Positions 1-6,560 of a stretch of 64,000 bases of DNA are shown piece by piece. Source of the stretch: Phormidesmis sp963710175. GTDB lineage: Bacteria; Cyanobacteriota; Cyanobacteriia; Phormidesmidales; Phormidesmidaceae. Position 1 is the stretch's first letter, and every line of letters begins with the position of its first letter. Position numbers and translations under genes: made by a program. The stretch is taken from positions 248,001 to 312,000 of the forward strand of contig CAVPZC010000002.1 in assembly GCA_963710175.1 (NCBI GenBank), given 5' to 3'. Under the pieces are notes generated by a model. The model searched no databases. It was not told the origin of the DNA and was given only the letters and a program-made list of their open reading frames with translations.

Positions 1-87
1 CTGGCGGGGGGCAGTGTGGCTCAGCTCGTAGTGCCGCCCTTTGCTGTACACGAATGGCGCGAGCTAAATGCTCAGTCTCCCAGCTAA
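1..87 (+). CDS. C-terminal end of an unknown protein (partial)
   Basis: Frame 1 is open from the first base to a TAA at 85-87 and encodes about 28 residues ending in VHEWRELNAQSPS. The gene runs in from outside the window, so its family cannot be told. Its stop overlaps the stop of the convergent lipA gene by a few bases. The short length makes a chance open frame possible, but the composition looks protein-like. Confidence 0.45.
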   Translation: MAGGSVAQLVVPPFAVHEWRELNAQSPS

Positions 88-1001
88 GGCTCTTCTCCGG
101 CATGGTAAGAGCTGCGTACCAGCGGGCCAGAACGGACGTGAGCAAACCCCATATCGCGGGCAATCTCGCCAAGCTGATCAAATTCTGCGGGGGTCCAGTA
201 TTTTTGCACAGGCAGATGGGCTAGAGAGGGACGCATGTATTGACCGAGGGTGAGGCGATCGCACTCCGCCGCCCGCAAGTCTTTCATCGCTGCTATCAGC
301 TCGGCTTGCGTTTCGCCGTGGCCTAGCATCAGTCCCGATTTTGTCGGAATGCTAGGGTCGCTGGCTTTAACGTAGCGGAGGACATCGAGCGATCGCTCAT
401 ATTTCGCGCCTCGTCGCACCGGCCCCTGCAATCGCGCCACTGTCTCTACGTTGTGGTTGAAGCAGGCGGGTTTGGCCTTGACCACGGTCTCTACCCGCAG
501 CTTTTGCTGCTTTTCTGCCGCTGTTCCACTCCAAAAATCAGGCGTGAGTACCTCAATCTGCGTCTCAGGGCTGCTCTCTCGGATCGCGCTCATTGTTTTA
601 ACAAACCATTCTGCGCCGCCATCGGCCAGATCATCTCGGGCAACCGCCGTTAGCACCACATAGCGTAAGCCTAATAGCTGCACTGACTCTGCGACTTTCT
701 GCGGTTCTTCAGGGTCTAAGGGCAGGGGCGAGTGGCCTTTATCTACCTGGCAAAAAGCGCAGCTGCGGGTGCAGGTTGGCCCCATCAGTAAAAAAGTCGC
801 CGTTTGGTTGGCGTAGCATTCGCCCCGGTTAGGGCAGCGGCCCTCTTCGCAAATGGTGTGAATCTGCCGCTGCTTGATCACCTTTTGCACGGTAGACAGC
901 TCGCTAGCCTTGCCAATTGGGCGGCGCAGCCAGTCTGGCAGGGCCACAATCTCGGGCCGAGGGCGAGGTGATTTGACCGGCTGGTGGGAAGGGATAGGCA
1001 T
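84..1001 (-). CDS. lipA: Lipoyl synthase
   Basis: Radical SAM enzyme that inserts two sulfur atoms into octanoyl groups bound to the lipoyl domains of 2-oxoacid dehydrogenases and GcvH. The 305-residue product has both cluster signatures in the right order. The auxiliary cluster cysteines lie in CEEGRCPNRGEC (about C51, C56, C62). The radical SAM CxxxCxxC lies in CTRSCAFC (about C77, C81, C84). The C-terminal RSSYHA motif typical of LipA, which ligates the auxiliary cluster through serine, is also present. Length is normal for the family. It starts with ATG and is divergent from the response regulator gene at 1157. Cyanobacteria often carry more than one LipA; this one looks complete. Confidence 0.96.
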   Translation of the reverse strand: MPIPSHQPVKSPRPRPEIVALPDWLRRPIGKASELSTVQKVIKQRQIHTICEEGRCPNRGECYANQTATFLLMGPTCTRSCAFCQVDKGHSPLPLDPEEPQKVAESVQLLGLRYVVLTAVARDDLADGGAEWFVKTMSAIRESSPETQIEVLTPDFWSGTAAEKQQKLRVETVVKAKPACFNHNVETVARLQGPVRRGAKYERSLDVLRYVKASDPSIPTKSGLMLGHGETQAELIAAMKDLRAAECDRLTLGQYMRPSLAHLPVQKYWTPAEFDQLGEIARDMGFAHVRSGPLVRSSYHAGEEP

Positions 1002-1156
1002 TGCGAGAAGCTGCGCTGAATTTTCTTTATTTTACCGTTCACTCATGCCTGCGATCTGGGCAACTTTAAACCAAGCTTCTACAACAGATAACTTTACGGT
1101 AGGGCGCACATCTCTCATCTTGCCATTTTTCATTTTGCCAGCTAAAGGAGTCCGTC

Positions 1157-1699
1157 GTGGCCAGTCATAAAATTTTAGTGATCGATGACAGTCGGGTGAT
1201 TCGGGCACGTGTGAGAGACATGCTGCCCAAGGGCAATTTTGAAGTGATCGAAGCGGCGGATGGCATTGAAGGGATAGACGCCATTCGCGCCCAAAAGCCT
1301 AATTTGATCATGCTGGACTTTTTGCTGCCTCGAATGAGCGGCTTTGAAGTGTTTCAGGAGATTCAGACTAAGCCTGAATTACAGAGCATTCCGCTGGTGA
1401 TGATGTCGGGTCGCCGCGAAGAGCTAACCGAGAAGATCAAAGAGCCTTTTGAATTCTTCGAGTTTATTGAAAAGCCGTTTGAGCAAAAAGATCTCATTGG
1501 TGCCATTAAAGGGGCGATGGTCAAAGCTCGCAAGCCTCGTCCTCAGCAGGCGGGCACAGCTCCTAGCGCAGTGGGTGGCGGCACTTCTGCTGAGATGACC
1601 GCGCTCAAGCAGCAGGTCAATATGCTGGCGAAAGAAGTGGCCGCACTCAAAGCTCAGAACAACAAAATTTTGGCGTTTATTAAAAAGAAGCTGGCTTAG
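1157..1699 (+). CDS. Single-domain response regulator with C-terminal coiled coil
   Basis: The 180-residue protein starts at GTG, 8 bases after a good AAAGGAG ribosome-binding site. The receiver domain (residues 4-125) has the acidic pair D10/D11, phospho-acceptor D54 in LIMLDFLLPRMSG, S84 and K106 in FIEKPF. A Gln/Pro/Gly linker follows, and a 40-residue heptad-like helix (about 140-180, KQQVNMLAKEVAALKAQ) ends the protein. No DNA-binding output domain is present, so it probably acts by protein-protein contact or dimerisation, like CheY- or PatA/PilG-type regulators. The cognate histidine kinase is not nearby. A strong terminator follows at 1759-1794. Confidence 0.85.
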   Translation: MASHKILVIDDSRVIRARVRDMLPKGNFEVIEAADGIEGIDAIRAQKPNLIMLDFLLPRMSGFEVFQEIQTKPELQSIPLVMMSGRREELTEKIKEPFEFFEFIEKPFEQKDLIGAIKGAMVKARKPRPQQAGTAPSAVGGGTSAEMTALKQQVNMLAKEVAALKAQNNKILAFIKKKLA

Positions 1700-1758
1700 G
1701 TGGAGTGAAGACCGGCGCTGCCTGACGGTAGCAACAAGACGTGAATTTCTTTAAGTTG

Positions 1759-1794
1759 GCTCAGCGCTCGCTCCTTGGTCGCTGAGCTTTTTTT
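1759..1794 (+). terminator. Rho-independent terminator of the response regulator gene
   Basis: A perfect 8-bp stem, GCTCAGCG (1759-1766) with CGCTGAGC (1780-1787), has a 13-base loop and is followed directly by seven T residues. It lies 60 bases after the stop codon at 1699 and separates this gene from the caspase-FGE gene. Confidence 0.88.
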
Positions 1795-1969
1795 GGCTGG
1801 AGACAGGAGGCCGGAGGCTGGCTTCAGAGGCATATTTGGTGAGAACTTTTTGCTTTGAGCGGATGCCCTCGGCGTAGCGGGATGAAGGGATGGGCAAGCA
1901 ATGTGTGAAGTCCTGACTTGCGTTAGTGTCATGGTTTACACTAGATGCGCCTCCTGAAATCGCGGCTTT

Positions 1970-3802
1970 ATGAGCAAGAACTGGGCTATTTGCATTGGCA
2001 TTAACCACTATTACAATTTGCAGCCGCTGAAATTCGCTGTGCAGGATGCTTCGTCAGTTCGCGATTTTTTCCTGGATGAGGTCGGGTTCGAGCAGGTTTA
2101 CTACTTTTCTGACGACTCGCCGCCGATTGAGACGCCTAGAGGGGAGATGCGATCGCTCCCCACTTACGCCAATCTCAAACGCTTTTTTCGCGAATGGTTT
2201 CAGGCTGAGCAATTAAGCGTCGGCGATAACTTTTGGTTCTTCTTTGCAGGTCACGGCGAAATTTATGACGATCACGACTATCTGCTGCCGATTGATGTAG
2301 ACCCTGGCGACATTGAGGGGACGGCGCTACGGATGAGCGACATTGCCGACTCGCTGCGCAACTGTGGGGCGGATAATACGGTGTTGCTGGTGGATGCTTG
2401 TCGCGATCGCGGCAACCGAAAAGGTCAGGGCTTTGGGGTAGAAGCGCAGCGAGGCTTAGTGACTATCTATTCTTGCAGTCCGCATAAGTCATCTTACGAA
2501 ATCGAAGATTTGCAGCATGGCTCGTTTACCTATGCACTGCTAGAAGGGCTGCGGTTACAGGGCGCTAACAACTGTGCCACCGTTGAACGGCTGGATCAAT
2601 ACTTGCGATCTGAGGTGCCCGCTTTGAATGAGCGCTATGGCAAGCCGCCGCAGATGCCGCGCACTTCGGTTGAGCCGATTTCTAAAAATCATTTGATTTT
2701 GCTGCCGCAGCAGGCGACAAGATTGCAGGATGTGCTGATGCTGAAGCACGATGCACAGGAAGCTGAGCTGAATGATGAGCTAGAGTTTGCGCAGCAGCTT
2801 TGGGTGCGGGTGTTGGCAGCTTCTCCGGCAGATGGAGGGGCGATCGCGGCGATTGGCCGGATTGCGGTGAAGCAAACTCAGCGGATGGCTAGTCCATCTC
2901 CACCACCTCTTACAGCCGGTAGCCGCAAGATTGAATCTTCAATCTTTGCCGGTTCAAAACCAAAACTACAAGCGCCTATTTTCAGCTTTGAAGTGTTGAT
3001 GGTTGATAGAAGGGGCACTGTTACGAGCAGGGAGACGCGACAGACAGAATATCGACGGGAGGCGTTAGGCCAAGGCGTTGAATTAGATATGGTTGCGATT
3101 CCGGGTGGTGCTTTTCTGATGGGTGCGCCTGATGGAGAAGGTGGCGATGATCAAAGGCCGCAGCATTCGGTGATGGTAAAGCCGTTTTGGATGGGTAAGT
3201 ATCAGGTGACTCAGGCACAGTGGAAAGCTATAGCAGCTTTATCTGTGGTCGGACACGATTTAGAGCCTGACCCTTCCTGCTTTAAGGGCGATCTCCTACC
3301 CGTCGAACAAGTGAATTGGGATGGTGCAACTGAGTTTTGTAAACGCCTCTCAAGGTACACAGGCCGCGCATACCGATTGCCCACCGAAGCAGAATGGGAA
3401 TACGCCTGTAGAGCCGAAACTACTACGCCCTTTCACTTTGGCGACACTCTAAGCTCAGAGATAGCGAACTATGATGCGAATGATGCCTATAGAGATGGTC
3501 AAAAAGGGGTATATCGGAAGAAGACAACCGACGTGGGTAGCTTTTCAGCTAATGCCTTTGGTCTTTATGATATGCACGGTAATTTGTTAGAATGGTGTCT
3601 GGATCACTGGCACGAAAATTACCAAGGCGCTCCGATTGACGGAAACGTTTGGTTATCAGCTGATGACGATGCCAGAAGGTTGCTGCGGGGCGGTTCTTGG
3701 TACAACGGCCCAGTCGGCTGCCGCTCAGCTTTTCGCCAGGGCATCACGCGCGACTTCGGGTACTACGGCATTGGTTTTCGTATAGTGTGCGGTTCCTCAT
3801 GA
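1970..3802 (+). CDS. Caspase-like protease fused to FGE/C-type-lectin-fold domain (copy 1)
   Basis: 610 residues. Residues 3-245 are a caspase-like (peptidase C14, orthocaspase/metacaspase type) domain, with the catalytic dyad visible as H95 in FFFAGHG and C144 in VLLVDACRD. Residues 250-320 form a helical linker beginning QDVLMLKHDAQEAEL. Residues 345-610 are an FGE-sulfatase-type domain with the usual landmarks: IPGGAFLMGAPDGEG, YQVTQAQW, RLPTEAEWEYACRA, FGLYDMHGN, EWCLDHW, RGGSW and CRSA. Only one Cys sits in the C-terminal motif, so true formylglycine-generating activity is doubtful; the fold is also used as a variable ligand-binding scaffold in DGR target proteins. The last 25 codons look like a DGR variable region (listed separately). 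No signal peptide is seen. ATG start; no Trypco1 gene lies directly upstream. HigBA follows. Confidence 0.88.
   Translation: MSKNWAICIGINHYYNLQPLKFAVQDASSVRDFFLDEVGFEQVYYFSDDSPPIETPRGEMRSLPTYANLKRFFREWFQAEQLSVGDNFWFFFAGHGEIYDDHDYLLPIDVDPGDIEGTALRMSDIADSLRNCGADNTVLLVDACRDRGNRKGQGFGVEAQRGLVTIYSCSPHKSSYEIEDLQHGSFTYALLEGLRLQGANNCATVERLDQYLRSEVPALNERYGKPPQMPRTSVEPISKNHLILLPQQATRLQDVLMLKHDAQEAELNDELEFAQQLWVRVLAASPADGGAIAAIGRIAVKQTQRMASPSPPPLTAGSRKIESSIFAGSKPKLQAPIFSFEVLMVDRRGTVTSRETRQTEYRREALGQGVELDMVAIPGGAFLMGAPDGEGGDDQRPQHSVMVKPFWMGKYQVTQAQWKAIAALSVVGHDLEPDPSCFKGDLLPVEQVNWDGATEFCKRLSRYTGRAYRLPTEAEWEYACRAETTTPFHFGDTLSSEIANYDANDAYRDGQKGVYRKKTTDVGSFSANAFGLYDMHGNLLEWCLDHWHENYQGAPIDGNVWLSADDDARRLLRGGSWYNGPVGCRSAFRQGITRDFGYYGIGFRIVCGSS
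3685..3790 (+). other. Candidate DGR variable region (VR) at the 3' end of caspase-FGE copy 1
   Basis: This runs from the conserved CGGGGCGGTTCTTGG (encoding RGGSW) to the conserved GGTTTTCGTATAGTGTGC (GFRIVC), with a variable core at 3701-3772. Against copy 2 (35787-35858) the 24-codon core shows 23 differences, 19 of them in first or second codon positions, while TGCCGC and CCAGTC inside it are identical. The pyrimidine-rich 3' flank (ACTCTTATGTAACCCTCTGC) is shared by both copies. No template repeat is in the window, so the call rests on this pattern and on the known use of FGE/CLec domains by cyanobacterial DGRs. Confidence 0.6.
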
Positions 3803-3884
3803 ACTCTTATGTAACCCTCTGCTCTTTTGCCCTCTACTCCTTACTTTTTCGATATCCAAGCCCGCTAGGCGGTATAGTGGCTAA

Positions 3885-4184
3885 ATGGGAATACGAAGCT
3901 TTCGCAACAAGGCGACCGAAGACATTAACTATGGCAAGGTGACCAAAGTTGCACTAAAGCTTTTGCCTCAAGAGCTACATCACAAGGCTCAGATAAAACT
4001 TGCTCGAATCAGTGCGGCCACTTCATTGCAAGATTTGCGATCGCTACGAGGTAACCGCCTTGAGTCCTTGAAGGGAGACAGATCGGGGCAATACAGCATC
4101 CGAGTAAACGATCAATACCGAATCTGTTTTCGATGGGAAGAAAATCACGCCGATGAAGTTGAAATTGTTGATTATCACCGCTAG
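3885..4184 (+). CDS. higB: RelE/HigB-family toxin
   Basis: The 99-residue protein has the RelE/ParE-superfamily pattern: an N-terminal helix pair with LPQELHHKAQIKLARISAA, the LRSLRGNRLESLKGDRSGQYSIRVNDQYRI core, and a C-terminal strand ending EVEIVDYHR with the basic/His tail typical of HigB. Such proteins are ribosome-dependent mRNA endonucleases. It lies 18 bases before the HTH antitoxin gene (toxin first, as in higBA). Composition is more AT-rich than the housekeeping genes, in keeping with acquisition as part of the island. Confidence 0.9.
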   Translation: MGIRSFRNKATEDINYGKVTKVALKLLPQELHHKAQIKLARISAATSLQDLRSLRGNRLESLKGDRSGQYSIRVNDQYRICFRWEENHADEVEIVDYHR

Positions 4185-4202
4185 CTTAGCAGGAGTACAG
4201 AG

Positions 4203-4487
4203 ATGGATAACTTTCACGTAACACCCATACATCCAGGCGAAGTTTTGAAAGATGAGTTAGAGGAACTAAACCTTTCTCAGACGGATCTGGCTAAGCATAT
4301 CGGCGTGTTGCCGAAAACTGTTAATGAAATTTGCCGTGGAAAGCGAGGTATTAGCGCGTCAATGGCGATGAAGCTATCTCGTGCAATGGGGGCAAGTCCT
4401 CAGTTTTGGCTAAATCTGCAAAATAATTGGGAGCTAAGCCAAATTGACGAATCTGACTATAAAAATATAGAGCCCGTTGCCGCGTAG
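4203..4487 (+). CDS. higA: HigA-family antitoxin (XRE helix-turn-helix)
   Basis: The 94-residue protein opens with the HigA signature PIHPGEVLKDELEEL, followed by an HTH (LSQTDLAKHIGVLPKTVNEICRGKRGIS) and the conserved SPQFWLNLQNNWEL segment. It neutralises the upstream HigB protein and most likely represses the operon promoter. A short ribosome-binding site (AGGAG, 4190-4194) precedes the ATG at 4203. The gene pair is complete, so this toxin-antitoxin module is probably active. Confidence 0.93.
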   Translation: MDNFHVTPIHPGEVLKDELEELNLSQTDLAKHIGVLPKTVNEICRGKRGISASMAMKLSRAMGASPQFWLNLQNNWELSQIDESDYKNIEPVAA

Positions 4488-4550
4488 TGCTGGGTGATCA
4501 ACTTCCGAGAAGTGAGGGCGATCGCTTCAAAGGCAACCGCCCTCAATCCC

Positions 4551-4874
4551 CTACAAACTCCGCCTCAGCAGGCTCATCACCTCCCCTTGCGCTGGCGTGA
4601 TGATCATCTGCTCACCGACTGCCATGAGTGGACTCCACAAGATTGGTTCGGCATAGTTCAAGAGGTGTAGCTGATGGATGGTCTGCCGGATAGCGCCGGG
4701 GCTGCCTAGCAAAATGTGGCGCAGGTCTTCTCGCTGTGGGCGGCTATCAGAGCCGGGCGGCGGGCTGATCGGCGTTGAGGTCAGCAGGGCAAGGAGTTCG
4801 TTGTGACTGCCGCTCTGACTGGCATTGGGCAGATCGCTGGGCAGATTGCTGGCAAGATAGGCTGTGGGTTTCAT
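4551..4874 (-). CDS. Small paralogous cyanobacterial protein, copy 1
   Basis: 107 residues, starting at the MKPTAYLASN methionine. That start is shared with the copy at 33125-33436, and sequence upstream of it is leader rather than coding. A proline-rich N-terminal half is followed by a conserved core, LRHILLGSPGAIRQTIHQLH then LNYAEPILWSPL, ending EVMSLLRRSL. The core recurs in two other genes of this window (33125-33436 and 45068-45316), so the family is real. No catalytic motif, signal peptide or membrane segment is visible; the function is unknown. The gene points away from the Trypco1-like gene and is preceded by an unusual structured leader. Confidence 0.75.
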   Translation of the reverse strand: MKPTAYLASNLPSDLPNASQSGSHNELLALLTSTPISPPPGSDSRPQREDLRHILLGSPGAIRQTIHQLHLLNYAEPILWSPLMAVGEQMIITPAQGEVMSLLRRSL

Positions 4875-4916
4875 GGTGGTCTTTTCGGTGGATGGGTGCA
4901 AAAAGACCCAAAATTT

Positions 4917-4949
4917 AGCCACCCCAACTTGCCAGGAGTCAGGGTGGCT
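4917..4949 (-). promoter_or_regulatory. Leader hairpin before small-protein gene, copy 1
   Basis: AGCCACCC (4917-4924) pairs with GGGTGGCT (4942-4949) around a 17-base loop. On the gene strand the stem is followed by AAATTTTGGGTCTTTTT and then the start codon about 40 bases further on. An 8-bp stem at the same place, with the same arms, precedes the copy at 33436, and a 7-bp version precedes the third paralogue. A transcription attenuator or a protein-binding leader would fit. Confidence 0.6.
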
Positions 4950-4965
4950 ATGGCATGATATCCAC

Positions 4966-5040
4966 AACCGCCTTGCTGGTCTGTCAGCGAGGGGGCGAGC
5001 TGGCGGTGATTGGTCCTAAGCAATCATCGTCAGCGGCTGC
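4966..5040 (-). ncRNA. Candidate structured leader RNA, copy A
   Basis: Nested stems can be drawn: ACCGCC (4967-4972) with GGCGGT (5002-5007), enclosing CTTGCTG (4972-4978) with CAGCGAG (4985-4991, one G-U pair). A separate GATTG (5008-5012)/CAATC (5021-5025) hairpin follows. In the duplicated copy at 33529-33587 all these stems are unchanged while the loops differ (GTCTGT against TCTTCGT; GTCCTAAG against TTGGTAG). The strand shown assumes that it is the 5' leader of the small-protein gene; structure alone does not fix the strand. It matches no RNA family I can name. Confidence 0.45.
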
Positions 5041-5205
5041 TAAATTTTTGGGCGGGTAGCTATTACTGGAGTGCAACAGCTATAAACAATAGCGTATCAG
5101 TCTTGTTTTCCAGGCGTCAACTATTTTTGACAGGAAATCTTAGCAATTACTGAGACGCTATTACGGAGAGGCAGCTTCAGACTTATCTTTTGTGAGGCAA
5201 ATTTG

Positions 5206-5595
5206 ATGACTAACGAGATGACTGACGAAAACACGCTCTGGATTGTTGCCGAAACGGAAGTTGTTGAAGAAACTGTTGAAGTTGAAGGTCGGCGCTCGGG
5301 CGGTGATACGGGCGGCGGCTTTGGCCCTCCCCGGCGGGTGTTTGAAGCTGAGAAGACGGTGAGTAAGCGTGATCGCTTCTCCATTCCTGCCGACAAAGTA
5401 AAAGCCCAAATGCAAAGCATGGTCGCCATCGTCAACGACTTGTTCGATCAGTCAACTTCCCGCCCCGGCCTCCAGCTCGACGAAGTAGAACTCTCAGTCG
5501 AAATCAACGCCGAAGGCAAAGTCAGCCTGATCGGCAGCGGTGGCACCCTGGGTAGCAAAGGCGGTATTAAGCTGAAATTTGTGCGCCCTTCTTGA
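5206..5595 (+). CDS. Trypco1-like small protein
   Basis: 129 residues. Acidic N-terminus (EVVEETVEVEGRR), Gly-rich linker, a helix (FSIPADKVKAQMQSMVAIVNDL), then the C-terminal strand pattern LDEVELSVEINAEG, followed by KVSLIGSGGTLGSKGGIKLKF. That ending resembles trypsin-co-occurring domain 1 (Trypco1), a small domain found beside trypsin, caspase and other effectors in NTP-dependent conflict systems. An in-frame TTG sits just before the chosen ATG. It lies 77 bases upstream of a decayed caspase-FGE gene, which supports the association. Family assignment is by pattern only. Confidence 0.6.
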   Translation: MTNEMTDENTLWIVAETEVVEETVEVEGRRSGGDTGGGFGPPRRVFEAEKTVSKRDRFSIPADKVKAQMQSMVAIVNDLFDQSTSRPGLQLDEVELSVEINAEGKVSLIGSGGTLGSKGGIKLKFVRPS

Positions 5596-5672
5596 GGCTT
5601 TCCTCATAGCCTTGCGCTTTGCCCGTCATGCTGCCAGAACTAAAAGACTGTTAGCTGGTAACCTCCTGAACC

Positions 5673-5967
5673 GTGGCTATAAACTGGGCGATTACGATTG
5701 GGGTTAAATGAGTATCCGTATTTGCGATCACTCCAATACGCCACCCGCGACACCGATGCCATGCGTCAACTATTCACTGACAAACTCGGTTTCTCTCAGG
5801 TCTACTACCTCACCGATACTAGCCCGCCCATCCCAACGGAATTCAATGTCGCAACTATCAACATCAAAGATAGAAGTCTCAACATAGAGAGAAAACAAGC
5901 GGAATTTCGCACTGAAGAGTTAGTTCTGGTGGAACTGGTATGCCTGGAACCAATTGAAAGATGCTAA
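5673..5967 (+). pseudogene. Decayed caspase-FGE gene (copy 3)
   Basis: Starting at GTG 5673 the frame reads VAINWAITIGVK and stops. One extra base relative to copy 2 in the GGGGTTAAATGAG stretch breaks the frame, which resumes as NEYPYLRSLQYATRDTDAM and continues to TDTSPPIP. The sequence then jumps directly to a segment resembling the linker before the FGE domain (FNVATINIKDRSLNIERKQ, compare FEVVTVNEKGETVSKETKQ in copy 2). The catalytic His and Cys, the rest of the caspase and the whole FGE domain are gone. It therefore carries one frameshift, one large internal deletion and a 3' truncation. Confidence 0.8.
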
Positions 5968-6164
5968 AAGATTATCCAATCTTGATTCCTAAAGAAAGAA
6001 GACTGACTCGCTTCAATGATGTGGTTTTGTCATCAATTGAAAAGATAGCCTGTAACTTGACGTAGATTCAAACTCTCAAAATTTTCCAACGAGACAGCTT
6101 TCAGATATTACAACTGATGCTCAATCAACAACCTGACATCTTGCGGTGACATGCGAGGTCTGCT
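5968..6164. other. Decayed stretch between pseudogenes
   Basis: There is no convincing complete gene here. A short open frame from ATG 5959 (beginning MLKDYPILIPKERRLTRFND) ends at 6063 and might be a remnant of another gene, but I do not recognise it. The stretch lies between the caspase-FGE remnant and the HsdR remnant and appears to be debris of island turnover. Confidence 0.4.
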
Positions 6165-6325
6165 ATGCATCCGAGTCAGTACAGAGTAGATTTCTGCCAG
6201 GCTAGCCACTGCGAAGAAGTCATCGTTAAACGCCTCCGCAAATATGGCTACCTACCCGACAGGCAGCTGCTCGCCACCGAAACCGTCGTCAGCAGGCCGA
6301 GAGAATCGCCAGCGAGCTAGCCTGA
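6165..6325 (+). pseudogene. C-terminal remnant of a type I restriction enzyme HsdR subunit
   Basis: The frame from 6165 encodes CEEVIVKRLRKYGYLPDRQ then ATETV, which resembles the C-terminal HsdR pattern (VKRxLRKYGYPPDxQxxATETVxxQAE). A one-base shift then carries the match into another frame as QQAERIASELA followed by a stop at 6323-6325. Only the last about 50 residues of a protein of roughly 1000 survive, with a frameshift. No hsdM or hsdS is nearby. It indicates that a restriction locus once stood in this island. Confidence 0.65.
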
Positions 6326-6348
6326 TAGCGTAGGTGCTTTTGCCGCAG

Positions 6349-6447
6349 TCACACACGCGGTCTGACTATTTGCCAAATGATAAACAGCGTCAGCGAGAGG
6401 TAGAGAATGGTGAATGTCCAGTTTTGCCAGCTATCTGAAAATTCCAT
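6349..6447 (-). CDS. Possible 32-residue single-span membrane peptide
   Basis: ATG at 6447 opens a 32-codon frame whose product has a hydrophobic segment (TILYLSLTLFIIWQIV) with a short basic end (RPRV). There is no clear ribosome-binding site. It could be a real small membrane protein, but it lies in a decayed region and could equally be chance. Confidence 0.22.
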   Translation of the reverse strand: MEFSDSWQNWTFTILYLSLTLFIIWQIVRPRV

Positions 6448-6560
6448 GAGGGTATCAGCCGCAAAGGTGTGCTCTCAAAAAGTAGGGTGCTAGTTCCACA
6501 GTCTAGTTCCACAGTGTAGAAGCGATTGGCGATTCTCCCTCAGAGAGACTGCGTCAACGC

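Larger units (their letters stand above)
4551..5171. repeat. Segmental duplication, copy A (pairs with 33125-33718)
   Basis: The small-protein gene, its leader and the region up to ACGGAGAGG are repeated in the same orientation about 28.5 kb away. Non-coding stretches are nearly identical by eye over several hundred bases (for example GAGTGCAACAGCTATA, GTATCAGTCTTGTTTTC and the CAACTATTTTTGACAGG segment). Both copies lie immediately upstream of a caspase-FGE locus: a decayed one here and an intact one at 33876. The duplicated unit therefore includes part of a caspase locus rather than only the small gene. Confidence 0.85.

Noticed and set aside
3885..4487. HigBA as a functional part of the caspase-FGE system
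   Set aside because: Only one of the three loci has it; HigBA pairs are common in islands, so co-location alone does not show a shared role.
4966..5040. Glutamine riboswitch or downstream-peptide motif
   Set aside because: Suggested by the short conserved protein downstream, but the characteristic CGUUCA and GGAAGUAGG-type consensus elements are absent.
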